Shown here: positions 1 through 4,874 of the stretch, in pieces
Numbering within the stretch: the first letter of the stretch is position 1
Layout of the letters: the number at the start of each line of letters is the position of its first letter
Assembly: GCA_013360985.1 (NCBI GenBank)
Contig: JABWAM010000161.1
Location: forward strand, 1-5,759
Length of the DNA: 5,759 nucleotides
Source of the DNA: Verrucomicrobiia bacterium
GTDB lineage: Bacteria; Verrucomicrobiota; Verrucomicrobiia; JABWAM01
Direction of reading: 5' to 3'
Made by a program: the position numbers and the translations under genes
The notes under the pieces: generated by a model
What the model was told of the DNA's origin: nothing
Databases searched by the model: none
What the model saw: only the letters and a program-made list of their open reading frames with translations

Positions 1-208
1 CTTGTTTTCTGGACATAGATGTCGCCGGAGCACAAACCCGTGAAATCAGCTATGGCGACATTGCGCTGATAAGCGCGCCGTTTGCCGAATAGCACCCCGG
101 GCCTGAACACGCTGGTGATGGTTGTGCCATCAGCCACATTGCTTTAACTGCGAATGCGTAGATCGCCGGATTCCCGATGGCCAGGCCGACGTGGCGATCC
201 AGACCTTC
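1..208 (-). pseudogene. Type I restriction specificity subunit (HsdS) fragment, broken, runs off the window
   Basis: Read on the minus strand, the bases below about 146 encode SNVADGTTITSVFRPG, then VLFGKRRAYQRNVAIADF and CSGDIYV. This closely resembles the target-recognition-domain segment of type I S subunits that I know as VADGTTF..VFRPGQVLFGKRRAYQRKVAVADF..VCSGDIYV. Continuing upstream in the same frame gives ESGDLRIRS, a TAA at 144-146, then SNVADG, where relatives usually have RIRRWGNVADG. Farther upstream the homology (RHVGL, then HRESGDL) needs one missing base near 180-181 to stay in frame. The Gln or Asp normally before VLFG is also absent. An intact subunit would give a type I restriction-modification complex its DNA specificity; this piece cannot. 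The 3' part lies outside the window, so the full length is unknown. Family assignment is from recognised motifs only. Confidence 0.72.
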
Positions 209-367
209 GGCGAGAGGATCGGCGCGCGAGGCGTTCCTTCCGACCACGAGCAGCGCCCGTCGGCCCCAGCCTGCAACGAAGCCCGGCGCCTCGCGGAGAG
301 TTCCCGGCCCAAAGAGGATGCGGGACGGAGCGGCGAACTCCCAGCGTGGCGCATGCGTCTCACTCAT
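200..367 (-). pseudogene. Iron-containing alcohol dehydrogenase, N-terminal fragment only
   Basis: An ATG at 365-367 opens a minus-strand frame whose first ~56 residues look like the N-terminus of a group III (Fe-dependent) alcohol dehydrogenase or maleylacetate reductase: WEFAAPSRILFGPGTLRE (residues 9-26), then RRALLVVGRNASRADPL (36-52). This is the first part of the family's NAD(P)-binding domain. Intact members are about 380 residues. Here the homology stops near residue 56 and the frame continues into HsdS-derived sequence, ending at 50 after 105 codons. All metal-binding histidines of the C-terminal domain are missing, so it cannot be an active enzyme. No strong Shine-Dalgarno precedes the ATG. 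It lies 60 bases downstream of the monooxygenase-like gene in the same orientation, so it was probably once the last gene of that transcription unit. Confidence 0.7.
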
Positions 368-427
368 CCGAAAAGGCGTTTCAGATGGCGCGCGCCGCGC
401 TTTGCGGGTTTCTTGCGGCGAGGGCGT

Positions 428-715
428 TCAGACGCAATCGTGCCACTTTTCCCCACGCCGCGGCTCGGCCATCAAGGAGTCCACCGCCGCGCGCCACGCG
501 AGGTAGTGAGCGGTCTCGCGATGCTTCGCGTGATCGGAGGGGGCGCGGTAAATTTCGAGGATCAGAAAGCGCGTCGGGTCTTCGGCCATTTGGAAGAGAT
601 CGAATTGGACGACGCCGGCCTCTTTGCGGCTGTGGCGGGCGTTTTCGAGCGTCGCGGCGCGAAAGGCCTCGACGCCCTCCGGAAGGCAGCGCGCGTGAAC
701 CATGAGCACATGCAT
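428..715 (-). CDS. Antibiotic biosynthesis monooxygenase (ABM) family protein, LsrG/YgiN-like
   Basis: A 95-residue protein beginning MHVLMVHARCLPEG. It has the single ferredoxin-like ABM fold pattern: an initial beta strand (HVLMVHARC, 2-10), a helix (VEAFRAATLENARHS, 15-29), GVVQFDLFQ (34-42), DPTRFLILEIYR (46-57) and the HRETAHYLAWR motif (65-75). Relatives include quinol monooxygenases such as YgiN and the autoinducer-2 phosphate isomerase LsrG. The AHYLAW segment followed by MAEPR is most like LsrG-type members, but the substrate cannot be read from sequence. The frame is open to a TTG at 736; I chose the ATG at 715 because family members start at the first strand. No strong ribosome site is visible for either start. 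It lies 77 bases downstream of the DUF190 gene and 60 upstream of the alcohol dehydrogenase remnant, all on the same strand, so it may be cotranscribed with the fluoride genes. Confidence 0.82.
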   Translation of the reverse strand: MHVLMVHARCLPEGVEAFRAATLENARHSRKEAGVVQFDLFQMAEDPTRFLILEIYRAPSDHAKHRETAHYLAWRAAVDSLMAEPRRGEKWHDCV

Positions 716-792
716 GGCTTGAGCCTGGCGAAACAAAGCAGGGAAAGCCAGATCGAGATGCGTCCAGGCCGGCGCGTCCCGCGCGCGCCGGA

Positions 793-1140
793 TCAGGACC
801 CGACCGTCGGCTGACCGCGATAATTGATCACCTGCGTCTTTTCGAGCGTGACCAGCCCTCCTTTCATCATCTCATCGAGGACGGGGAGAAACGTCTGGAG
901 GTTCTCCTCGCGGTCCACGATTTCGATGAGGAGCGGAAGATCCATCGAAAGGCGTAGGATTTTGGCGGTATGCAGGCGGCTGGACTTTCCGAAGCCCATG
1001 GCGCCGCGAATCACCGTCGCGCCGGCAAGACCCAGTTCTCTCGCCTTGAGCACGATCGCCTCGTGGAGAGGCACGGTTCCGTGGCGATCGCTTTCGCCGA
1101 GAAAAATTCGAAGCCGCATCGCGTCGCGAGGGAGGTTCAT
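793..1140 (-). CDS. DUF190 (UPF0166) PII-like protein linked to the fluoride channel
   Basis: A 115-residue protein matching DUF190 over nearly its whole length. Visible family features are LRIFLGESDRHG (10-21), LHEAIVLKARELGLAGATV (25-43), RGAMGFGKSSRLHTAKIL (45-62), LPLLIEIVD (68-76) and LDEMMKGGLVTLEKTQVI (88-105). The family has a small PII-like alpha/beta fold and is commonly encoded beside crcB/fluC; its biochemical role is not established, though the fold suggests a trimeric ligand-binding or regulatory partner. The ATG at 1138-1140 is one base past the fluC stop codon, with an AAAGG eight bases upstream inside the fluC reading frame, so translational coupling is likely. An internal ATG at codon 8 is an alternative start. 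Length is normal for the family. Its expression probably follows the upstream fluoride riboswitch through coupling to fluC. Confidence 0.9.
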   Translation of the reverse strand: MNLPRDAMRLRIFLGESDRHGTVPLHEAIVLKARELGLAGATVIRGAMGFGKSSRLHTAKILRLSMDLPLLIEIVDREENLQTFLPVLDEMMKGGLVTLEKTQVINYRGQPTVGS

Positions 1141-1141
1141 T

Positions 1142-1543
1142 TTAGGCGCCTTTCAGTGCGTTGAGTTGAGAAGCCAGCCAATGCCCGATCCATGCCGCCA
1201 GGAGGCAGAAGACGACGGAAAGCAGGATGTTCGCGCCCGCCCGGGTCCATTCTCCTTCCTCCGCGAGCTGCAAGGTTTGCAGGCTGAAGGAGGAAAAGGT
1301 CGTGTATCCGCCGCAGAGGCCGAACATGAAGAACTCGCGGAACGCCGGAGAAGCCCACCCGCGGCCTCCGGGAGCGGTCAACGCGGCAAAAAAACCGATG
1401 GCGAACGAGCCGCTCACGTTCACGAGCAGCGTCCCCCAGGGGAACGTCTCGCCAAACCGGTGGGCGACGACGCCTGAAAGCCAGTGGCGACTCATCCCGC
1501 CGAGGGCGCTGCCGAATCCGATCCAGAGATAATGAGGTTTCAT
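1142..1543 (-). CDS. fluC: Fluoride-specific ion channel FluC (CrcB)
   Basis: A 133-residue integral membrane protein of four hydrophobic segments (roughly 4-25, 35-55, 70-92 and 104-127). FluC forms antiparallel dual-topology dimers that export fluoride and protect enzymes such as enolase and pyrophosphatase. Hallmarks are GSALGGMSRHWL (11-22), the pore-lining GTLLVNVSGSF with Asn42 (37-47), and GLCGGYTTFSSFSLQT (75-90), which includes the Gly-rich break and TT of the central sodium site and the two 'Phe box' phenylalanines, Phe83 and Phe86. The frame is open further upstream, but the ATG at 1541-1543 is clearly the start: it gives MKPHYLWIGFG and is preceded by AGGAG five bases away. A fluoride riboswitch lies immediately upstream, and the DUF190 gene follows after one base. 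The protein looks intact and full length. Confidence 0.96.
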   Translation of the reverse strand: MKPHYLWIGFGSALGGMSRHWLSGVVAHRFGETFPWGTLLVNVSGSFAIGFFAALTAPGGRGWASPAFREFFMFGLCGGYTTFSSFSLQTLQLAEEGEWTRAGANILLSVVFCLLAAWIGHWLASQLNALKGA

Positions 1544-1548
1544 GAGGT

Positions 1549-1578
1549 CTCCTGCGCGCCGCGCGGCGCGGTCAGGAG
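1549..1578 (-). promoter_or_regulatory. Riboswitch expression platform sequestering the fluC Shine-Dalgarno
   Basis: CUCCUG (1578-1573), part of the 3' pseudoknot strand of the fluoride aptamer, is exactly complementary to CAGGAG (1554-1549), which contains the fluC Shine-Dalgarno. Between them lies a perfect 16-base palindrome, CGCGCCGCGCGGCGCG (1570-1555), so the whole stretch can form one long hairpin. The same CUCC bases cannot be in the pseudoknot and in this stem at once. The inferred logic is that fluoride stabilises the pseudoknot and frees the ribosome site, while without fluoride the site is hidden. There is no U-tract, which argues for translational rather than termination control. 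Confidence 0.75.
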
Positions 1579-1643
1579 TCATCAGCACCGGCGCGCGCCG
1601 GGCAGTTTTCCTCTTTCGGAAGGAAGGCAGACTCCATTGCCCC
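1571..1643 (-). ncRNA. Fluoride riboswitch aptamer (crcB motif)
   Basis: The minus-strand RNA upstream of fluC matches the crcB motif. P1 is GGCA (1641-1638) pairing with UGCC (1629-1626), closing the loop AUGGAGUC. The published Thermotoga aptamer has a G-C pair where this one has the fourth, A-U pair, a compensatory change. GGAGUC in the loop (1635-1630) is fully complementary to GACUCC (1580-1575), the defining pseudoknot. An AAACUGCC segment (1608-1601) leads into a GC-rich stem built on CCGGCGCGCGCCGG, followed by the conserved GCUGAUG and ACUCCU. A small extra hairpin (UUCCU/AGGAA) sits between P1 and the AAAC. The aptamer binds fluoride with magnesium ions and turns on downstream fluoride-resistance genes. 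Its position directly before fluC is the usual one. Confidence 0.93.
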
Positions 1644-1651
1644 GAAGGATT

Positions 1652-1680
1652 TCCCTAGCAGCTTTTCGGACGGAGAGCAA
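1652..1680 (-). promoter_or_regulatory. Possible promoter of the riboswitch-fluC unit
   Basis: On the minus strand TTGCTC (1680-1675) is followed after 17 bases by TAGGGA (1657-1652). The spacing suits a housekeeping-type sigma factor, and transcription would start close to the first bases of the aptamer. The -10 match is poor, so this is only a position-based candidate. Confidence 0.25.
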
Positions 1681-1730
1681 TTCGATGATGATCCTTGATC
1701 ACGGGATGAAATGGCCGAGGAATTGGAGAG

Positions 1731-1975
1731 CCGCGGTTCAGCGAGGCGCAGATCCGCAAGCTCGAAGAAGGACTCCACCGAGGCCCTGAAGCTCTTGGCG
1801 ACGCCATTCCCTTGTGGACTGCCCGGCGCTTCAGTTTCACTTCAACTGGAAGAGCTTCTCTTTGATCGGAGGCATCAGCCTTTTCAGCTTCTCTTTCCAG
1901 ATCCAAGACGGCGCGATCCGAAGCCCTCAGGTCATCGCCTTTCTCAAACGCCTGCGTCGCCATCTCCGCCGTCAC
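1731..1975 (+). pseudogene. IS630-family transposase relic with internal deletion and frameshift
   Basis: On the plus strand two pieces of an IS630-type transposase are fused. The first (1734-1835) reads RFSEAQIRKLEEGLHRGPEA, then LG and LWTARR, resembling the N-terminal winged-helix region that ends in W-T-x-x-R in this family. The second, in another frame from about 1832, reads FHFNWKSFSLIGGISLFSF, QIQDGAIRSPQVIAFL and LRRHLRR (to 1975). This matches the middle of the DDE catalytic domain, where relatives have WK-x-L-S-x-I-G-x-I-S, G-x-I-x-S-P-Q-V and FL-x-x-L-x-R-H. The stretch normally between them (rest of the helix-turn-helix and the first catalytic Asp) is missing, as is everything after the RH segment. 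No terminal inverted repeats were found. It is a dead fragment that abuts the truncated Cys-rich gene and lies just upstream of the fluoride riboswitch. Confidence 0.7.
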
Positions 1976-2089
1976 GGCTTTGGCATCGCAGCACCGGCAA
2001 ACCGGATGAGGGTAGGCGTTGGGTCCGTCGTTCATGTGCGCATGACAAAGCGCGCACCTCCCCGGCGCGTCCATGGGCTCTTCTTTCAT
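1964..2089 (-). pseudogene. Truncated small Cys-rich (probable zinc-ribbon) protein
   Basis: The minus-strand frame from the ATG at 2087-2089 (upstream ATGs at 2104 and 2098 and one at 2074 are also possible) encodes MKEEPMDAPGRCALCHAHMN, then DGPNAYPHPVCRCCDAKAV and TAE. CxxC at CALC and a second Cys cluster at CRCC, with GPNAYPHPVC between, suggest a small zinc ribbon. I recall conserved hypothetical proteins with a similar CxLC..GPNAYPHPVC..CDARAV start and a longer C-terminal part, but cannot name a function. After TAE (1964) the frame stays open to 1655, but that part is antisense to the IS630 relic and does not look like native protein. The gene therefore appears to have lost its 3' part where the transposase fragment begins. 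No good ribosome site distinguishes the possible starts. Confidence 0.5.
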
Positions 2090-2200
2090 GTTGCCCATGA
2101 TCACGCCCGGGAGGCTGCCGCATCATGGCAGAGATTGTCCCCAGCCGTTGACGGTGCGTGACGGGGGCGAATCCGCTCCAAACGATCCACGAACGCGACT

Positions 2201-2244
2201 CTCGATGGATGATGAGGAGGGGATCTCTCTGAGGAGTTGATCCG
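2201..2244 (+). repeat. Short interspersed repeat, copy 1 (inverted relative to copy 2)
   Basis: The first 32 bases, beginning CTCGATGGATGATGAGGA and ending GATCTCTCTGA, match the reverse complement of 3453-3484 at 31 of 32 positions. After a short indel the match continues as GGAG(T/C)TGATCCG to 2244. The copy lies 24 bases beyond the stop codon of the URO-D-like gene. An 8-base inverted pair, GATCCACG (2184-2191) and CGTGGATC (2263-2270), brackets it. The rest of 2105-2268 shows no gene. Confidence 0.85.
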
Positions 2245-2268
2245 CGAATAGGGGGAGGGCGGCGTGGA

Positions 2269-3369
2269 TCAGTACCGGCATTCGCGGCCCGCGGCCGCCA
2301 GCGCCTTCAAGTTCGCGACGGGCGCATGAAAGAAATGATCGCTCGCGGAACAGATGTAGCCGCCGCCGCGGCCGAACGTTTCGAAACAGGCGCGCACCTC
2401 CGCCGCGACCTGCTCCGGAGCGCCGTTCGTGAGCGTGCCGCCCTGATCCACGCCGCCGATCAACGCCACTTTGCTGCCGAGCACGTTTTTCACCGTGAGC
2501 CGGTCCGCCGATTCGATGTCGCCCCCCACGCCCGGGGGGCTGAGCGTCTCGCTGGCGTCGCAGCCGTTCGCCGGAATGCGATCGAGGATGGCCATCATTC
2601 CCCCGCAGGTGTGGTACACCACCGGCAGACCGACCTCGTGCAGCGCCCGGATGACGCGGCGATCGTACGGCACGCAAAACTCGTCGAACATCGCGGGGCT
2701 GATCACGGTGGAGCTGGCCGCGCCTCCGCCGTGCTCGATCAGGTCGTACTTCGCCCCGGGCAATTCCCGGTACACGTAGGCGACTTTTCGTTTCGTGATC
2801 TCGTCGAGGAAATGATGCACGAACGCGGGATCGTCTTTCGCCCAGTAAATGGCTTCCCGCGTGCCGACCAGCTCGCAAAATTCCTGCCACGCCCCCGGCT
2901 GCGCGAACCCTTCCACCGATCCTCGTACGATGCCGCCGTCCCCCGTGCGCGCGTATCGTTCGTTCAAAAGCTCGCGGTCGATGCGCGTGGGCGGAAGATA
3001 TTTCAGGAGCAGTTCGGCGTCGCGTTCGGTCTTGAGAAGATGTTCGGAATTGTAGGTCGTGTACGGCGTGGTGACGGTTCGATAGAACAGTTCTCCCCCG
3101 GGCGTCTCGATCCGGTGGCGAACCTCGATCTCGCCGTCGCCGTCGCGAACTTTCTCCGAAGTCCGGCGCCAATCCGCCGATGCGTCGTCCTGCATACACT
3201 CGAACGGAGTGACGGAGGCATCCAGGCCCGTGACGCGGAACGCTTCCGCCTGATCCACGCCGCCCATGAAATGCGCGAGATGATACGGCTGCCACTGATG
3301 AATGGTCACCGGCAGACGATCGGGCACGCCGCCCCGCAAGGCCGTGAGCATCCGTTCTTTGCTGGTCAT
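2269..3369 (-). CDS. Uroporphyrinogen decarboxylase-like protein (URO-D / MtaA-CmuA methyltransferase superfamily)
   Basis: A complete 366-residue protein of the URO-D (pfam01208) TIM-barrel superfamily. It opens MTSKERMLTALRGGVPDRLPV, the usual start of the non-heme members related to corrinoid-linked methyltransferases such as MtaA and CmuA. VVYHTCGGMMAILDRI (250-265) contains His253 and Cys255, the H-x-C pair that binds zinc in MtaA-type enzymes. LIGGVDQGG (303-311) and GRGGGYICSASDHFF (333-347) are the late barrel strands. The heme-pathway Arg/Asp substrate motif of true HemE is not evident near the N-terminus, so heme synthesis is unlikely. A methyl-transfer or demethylation role on an unknown substrate is more plausible. 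The ATG at 3369 has a GGGAG seven bases upstream. No corrinoid protein gene is in the window. The gene is divergent from the AraC-family regulator, its likely controller, and is flanked by inverted repeats. Confidence 0.9.
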   Translation of the reverse strand: MTSKERMLTALRGGVPDRLPVTIHQWQPYHLAHFMGGVDQAEAFRVTGLDASVTPFECMQDDASADWRRTSEKVRDGDGEIEVRHRIETPGGELFYRTVTTPYTTYNSEHLLKTERDAELLLKYLPPTRIDRELLNERYARTGDGGIVRGSVEGFAQPGAWQEFCELVGTREAIYWAKDDPAFVHHFLDEITKRKVAYVYRELPGAKYDLIEHGGGAASSTVISPAMFDEFCVPYDRRVIRALHEVGLPVVYHTCGGMMAILDRIPANGCDASETLSPPGVGGDIESADRLTVKNVLGSKVALIGGVDQGGTLTNGAPEQVAAEVRACFETFGRGGGYICSASDHFFHAPVANLKALAAAGRECRY

Positions 3370-3436
3370 CCTATCGCTCCCGTTGCGAACTCAAGGCGCC
3401 GTGAGCCGGTCAAACGACGTCCGGAACCCAAATCTA

Positions 3437-3484
3437 CGGATCAGCTCCATTTTCAGAGAGATCCCTTCCTCATCATCCATCGAG
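3437..3484 (-). repeat. Short interspersed repeat, copy 2
   Basis: On the minus strand this reads CTCGATGGATGATGAGGAAG, followed by GGATCTCTCTGA, then AAATGGAGCTGATCCG. It differs from copy 1 at one of the first 32 positions and by a four-base insertion after that. It lies 68 bases upstream of the URO-D-like start codon, so the two copies bracket that gene in opposite orientation about 1.2 kb apart. Confidence 0.85.
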
Positions 3485-3561
3485 GATCGGAGGGATGGGC
3501 TGTGTCGAGATTCCAGACTCCCCACAAGAAGGGTGTGGCGGCTCGGCCGGCGGCCTCGCCC

Positions 3562-3589
3562 TCCCTTTCCATCGTCCATGCTTGAGGAA
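3562..3589 (-). repeat. Degenerate related repeat unit
   Basis: The minus strand reads TTCCTCAAGCATGGACGATG then GAAAGGGA. It aligns with the core of copies 1 and 2 (TCCTCGATGGATGATGAGGA then AGGGA) with a two-base insertion, a few substitutions and a two-base loss. It lies about 80 bases from copy 2 in the same orientation, suggesting that a larger composite repeat occupies this intergenic region. Confidence 0.45.
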
Positions 3590-3879
3590 AATCCGCTCCG
3601 TTGCGAAGCGAGGGAGGGCGCCGCCGCAGCGGCTGAAACACCACACGTGTGAAGGCGCCACGCGATTCTCGACCAAGGATGGACTCTCTCGTTTCTTACG
3701 CGGGGATTTAGGCGGAAAGAGACGGGTTGGCGGGTCATCCCCAAGCCGTCCTTGCGGGAGGGCCCGACCTGCGCCGGCGTCAACCTGGCGGTTGGGCGTG
3801 TTGTCATGCAGGCAGACTAATCGAGCCGGGCCGGCTTGTCTTGCTTTCGGCTGACGTTTTGCTGTCCTAATTTGATGCG

Positions 3880-4824
3880 ATGAGGCGACTGCGCATCCGC
3901 GATTTCCTGTTGCCGGGCGAGACCTGTCACCATGCGTCGCGCGAGGTCACCGCCGAACAGCCGGTGCGACGACACACGCACGATTTCCTCGAGGTGTTCT
4001 GGATCGAGTCGGGCCGCGGCATCCACAGGCTGAACGGCGCCATGCAACGGCTGTCCGCGGGAACGCTCGTGCTCATCCGTCCCTCGGACGCGCATGCGTT
4101 CCATTGCGAAAAGGGACAACCGTTTCGGGTCACGAACATCGCGTTCCCCCAACGCGCGTGGGTCGCGATGCGCGCGCGCTATTTTCCCCGGCGAAAGGAG
4201 TTGTGGGATGCGCCGCCGGCCGCCCGACAACGCGTCCTCTCGCCATCCGCCATGACGGATCTGCGTCAACTCGCGGAGGAACTGGCGTCCGGGAGGCGCG
4301 ACCCCGCCGCGTTGGACCGCTTTCTTCTGAACCTGCGCCACTTGCTGGCATCCTGCGAAGCGCAGGCCAACGTCGTGATGTTGCCCGAATGGCTGTCGCG
4401 CGCGCGCCGGGAAATTCTGAAGAACCGCAACTTCGCGGGCGGCGCGCGGACGTTCGCGAAACTGGCCGGGCGCAGCGCGGAACACGTCGCGCGGGAGACC
4501 CGGCGGCTGCTCGGCAAGACGCCCACCGAAATCGTCAACGACGCGCGCATGACCCATGCCGCCGCGCGATTGGCCCAGTCCTCCGACAAGATCACCGACG
4601 TGGCCCTCGATTGCGGCTTCGTCAACCTGTCGCATTTCTATCGGATCTTTCGGCGTCGTTTCGGCCTGACGCCGCATGCCTATCGGGCTCGAACACAATG
4701 GAGCCTTCGGCCGCCCGAGGCGGGCGCGCCGCCGCCGAATCGCGCGACAACCCCGACGCGGGAGCGCCTGACGGTTCGCACGCGGCATCGCGCCAATTCT
4801 TTGGAAAACTGCGGGAGGGTCTGA
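3880..4824 (+). CDS. AraC-family transcriptional regulator, ChbR-like
   Basis: A 314-residue regulator. The N-terminal half is a cupin-type ligand-binding domain: VRRHTHDFLEVFWIESGRG (29-47), with the H-x-H-D-F-x-E-x-F-W pattern of the ChbR-like group, then LSAGTLVLIRPSDAHAF (58-74). The C-terminal domain has two helix-turn-helix units: a first, degenerate one around 189-211 (TFAKLAGRSAEHVARETRRL) and a well-conserved second one around 236-258 (ITDVALDCGFVNLSHFYRIF), ending in FGLTPHAYR (261-269). About 45 Arg/Pro-rich residues follow the usual end of the domain. The ATG at 3880 is the first in frame after a TAA at 3868, although no Shine-Dalgarno is seen. It is divergent from the URO-D-like gene and may sense a small metabolite or sugar and activate that gene; this rests on position only. 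Confidence 0.9.
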   Translation: MRRLRIRDFLLPGETCHHASREVTAEQPVRRHTHDFLEVFWIESGRGIHRLNGAMQRLSAGTLVLIRPSDAHAFHCEKGQPFRVTNIAFPQRAWVAMRARYFPRRKELWDAPPAARQRVLSPSAMTDLRQLAEELASGRRDPAALDRFLLNLRHLLASCEAQANVVMLPEWLSRARREILKNRNFAGGARTFAKLAGRSAEHVARETRRLLGKTPTEIVNDARMTHAAARLAQSSDKITDVALDCGFVNLSHFYRIFRRRFGLTPHAYRARTQWSLRPPEAGAPPPNRATTPTRERLTVRTRHRANSLENCGRV

Positions 4825-4874
4825 CGGACGCGAATTGGCTTGCCCTGGACCGCCATGGGTTTACAAGCAAAACC

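Larger units (their letters stand above)
3370..3879. other. 510 bp gene-free divergent intergenic region carrying repeats
   Basis: This stretch separates the URO-D-like gene from the AraC-family gene. Several overlapping frames are open here, but all are low-complexity, Arg/Pro/Ser-rich, and none resembles a known protein. Apart from repeat copy 2 and the related unit at 3562-3589, it holds a GC-rich run (3605-3660) with two GGCGCC palindromes and an ACACGTGT palindrome. The start of the AraC-family gene has no visible Shine-Dalgarno, and I could not identify a convincing promoter or operator in either direction. Confidence 0.6.

Noticed and set aside
3..92. Plus-strand open frame that looks like the C-terminus of a protein (ends APFAE, stop at 90-92)
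   Set aside because: It is the complement of the conserved HsdS segment (FGKRRAYQRN..CSGDIYV) on the minus strand, which has clear family motifs.
122..814. Plus-strand 230-codon open frame
   Set aside because: Antisense to the alcohol dehydrogenase fragment and ABM gene; composition is that of a GC-rich shadow and no family is recognisable.
2184..2270. 8-base inverted pair GATCCACG / CGTGGATC bracketing repeat copy 1 as a terminator
   Set aside because: The 71-base spacing and lack of a T-run make a terminator unlikely; probably chance.
2123..3295. Minus-strand 390-codon frame overlapping the URO-D-like gene
   Set aside because: Arg/Gly-rich out-of-frame shadow of the URO-D-like gene; the 366-codon frame has clear family motifs and a Shine-Dalgarno.
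2326..3585. Plus-strand 419-codon frame
   Set aside because: Antisense shadow of the URO-D-like gene, extending through the repeat region without any recognisable domain.
3391..3807. Minus-strand 138-codon frame in the intergenic region
   Set aside because: Built from repeat sequence (two SSMDD-type segments encoded by the repeat units), with no protein-family features.
3817..4788. Minus-strand 323-codon frame
   Set aside because: Antisense to the AraC-family gene, whose cupin and helix-turn-helix motifs are unmistakable.
4104..4874. N-terminal extension of the SIMPL frame back to 4104
   Set aside because: The extension overlaps the AraC-family coding sequence in another frame and is low complexity; the ATG at 4875 gives the expected membrane anchor.
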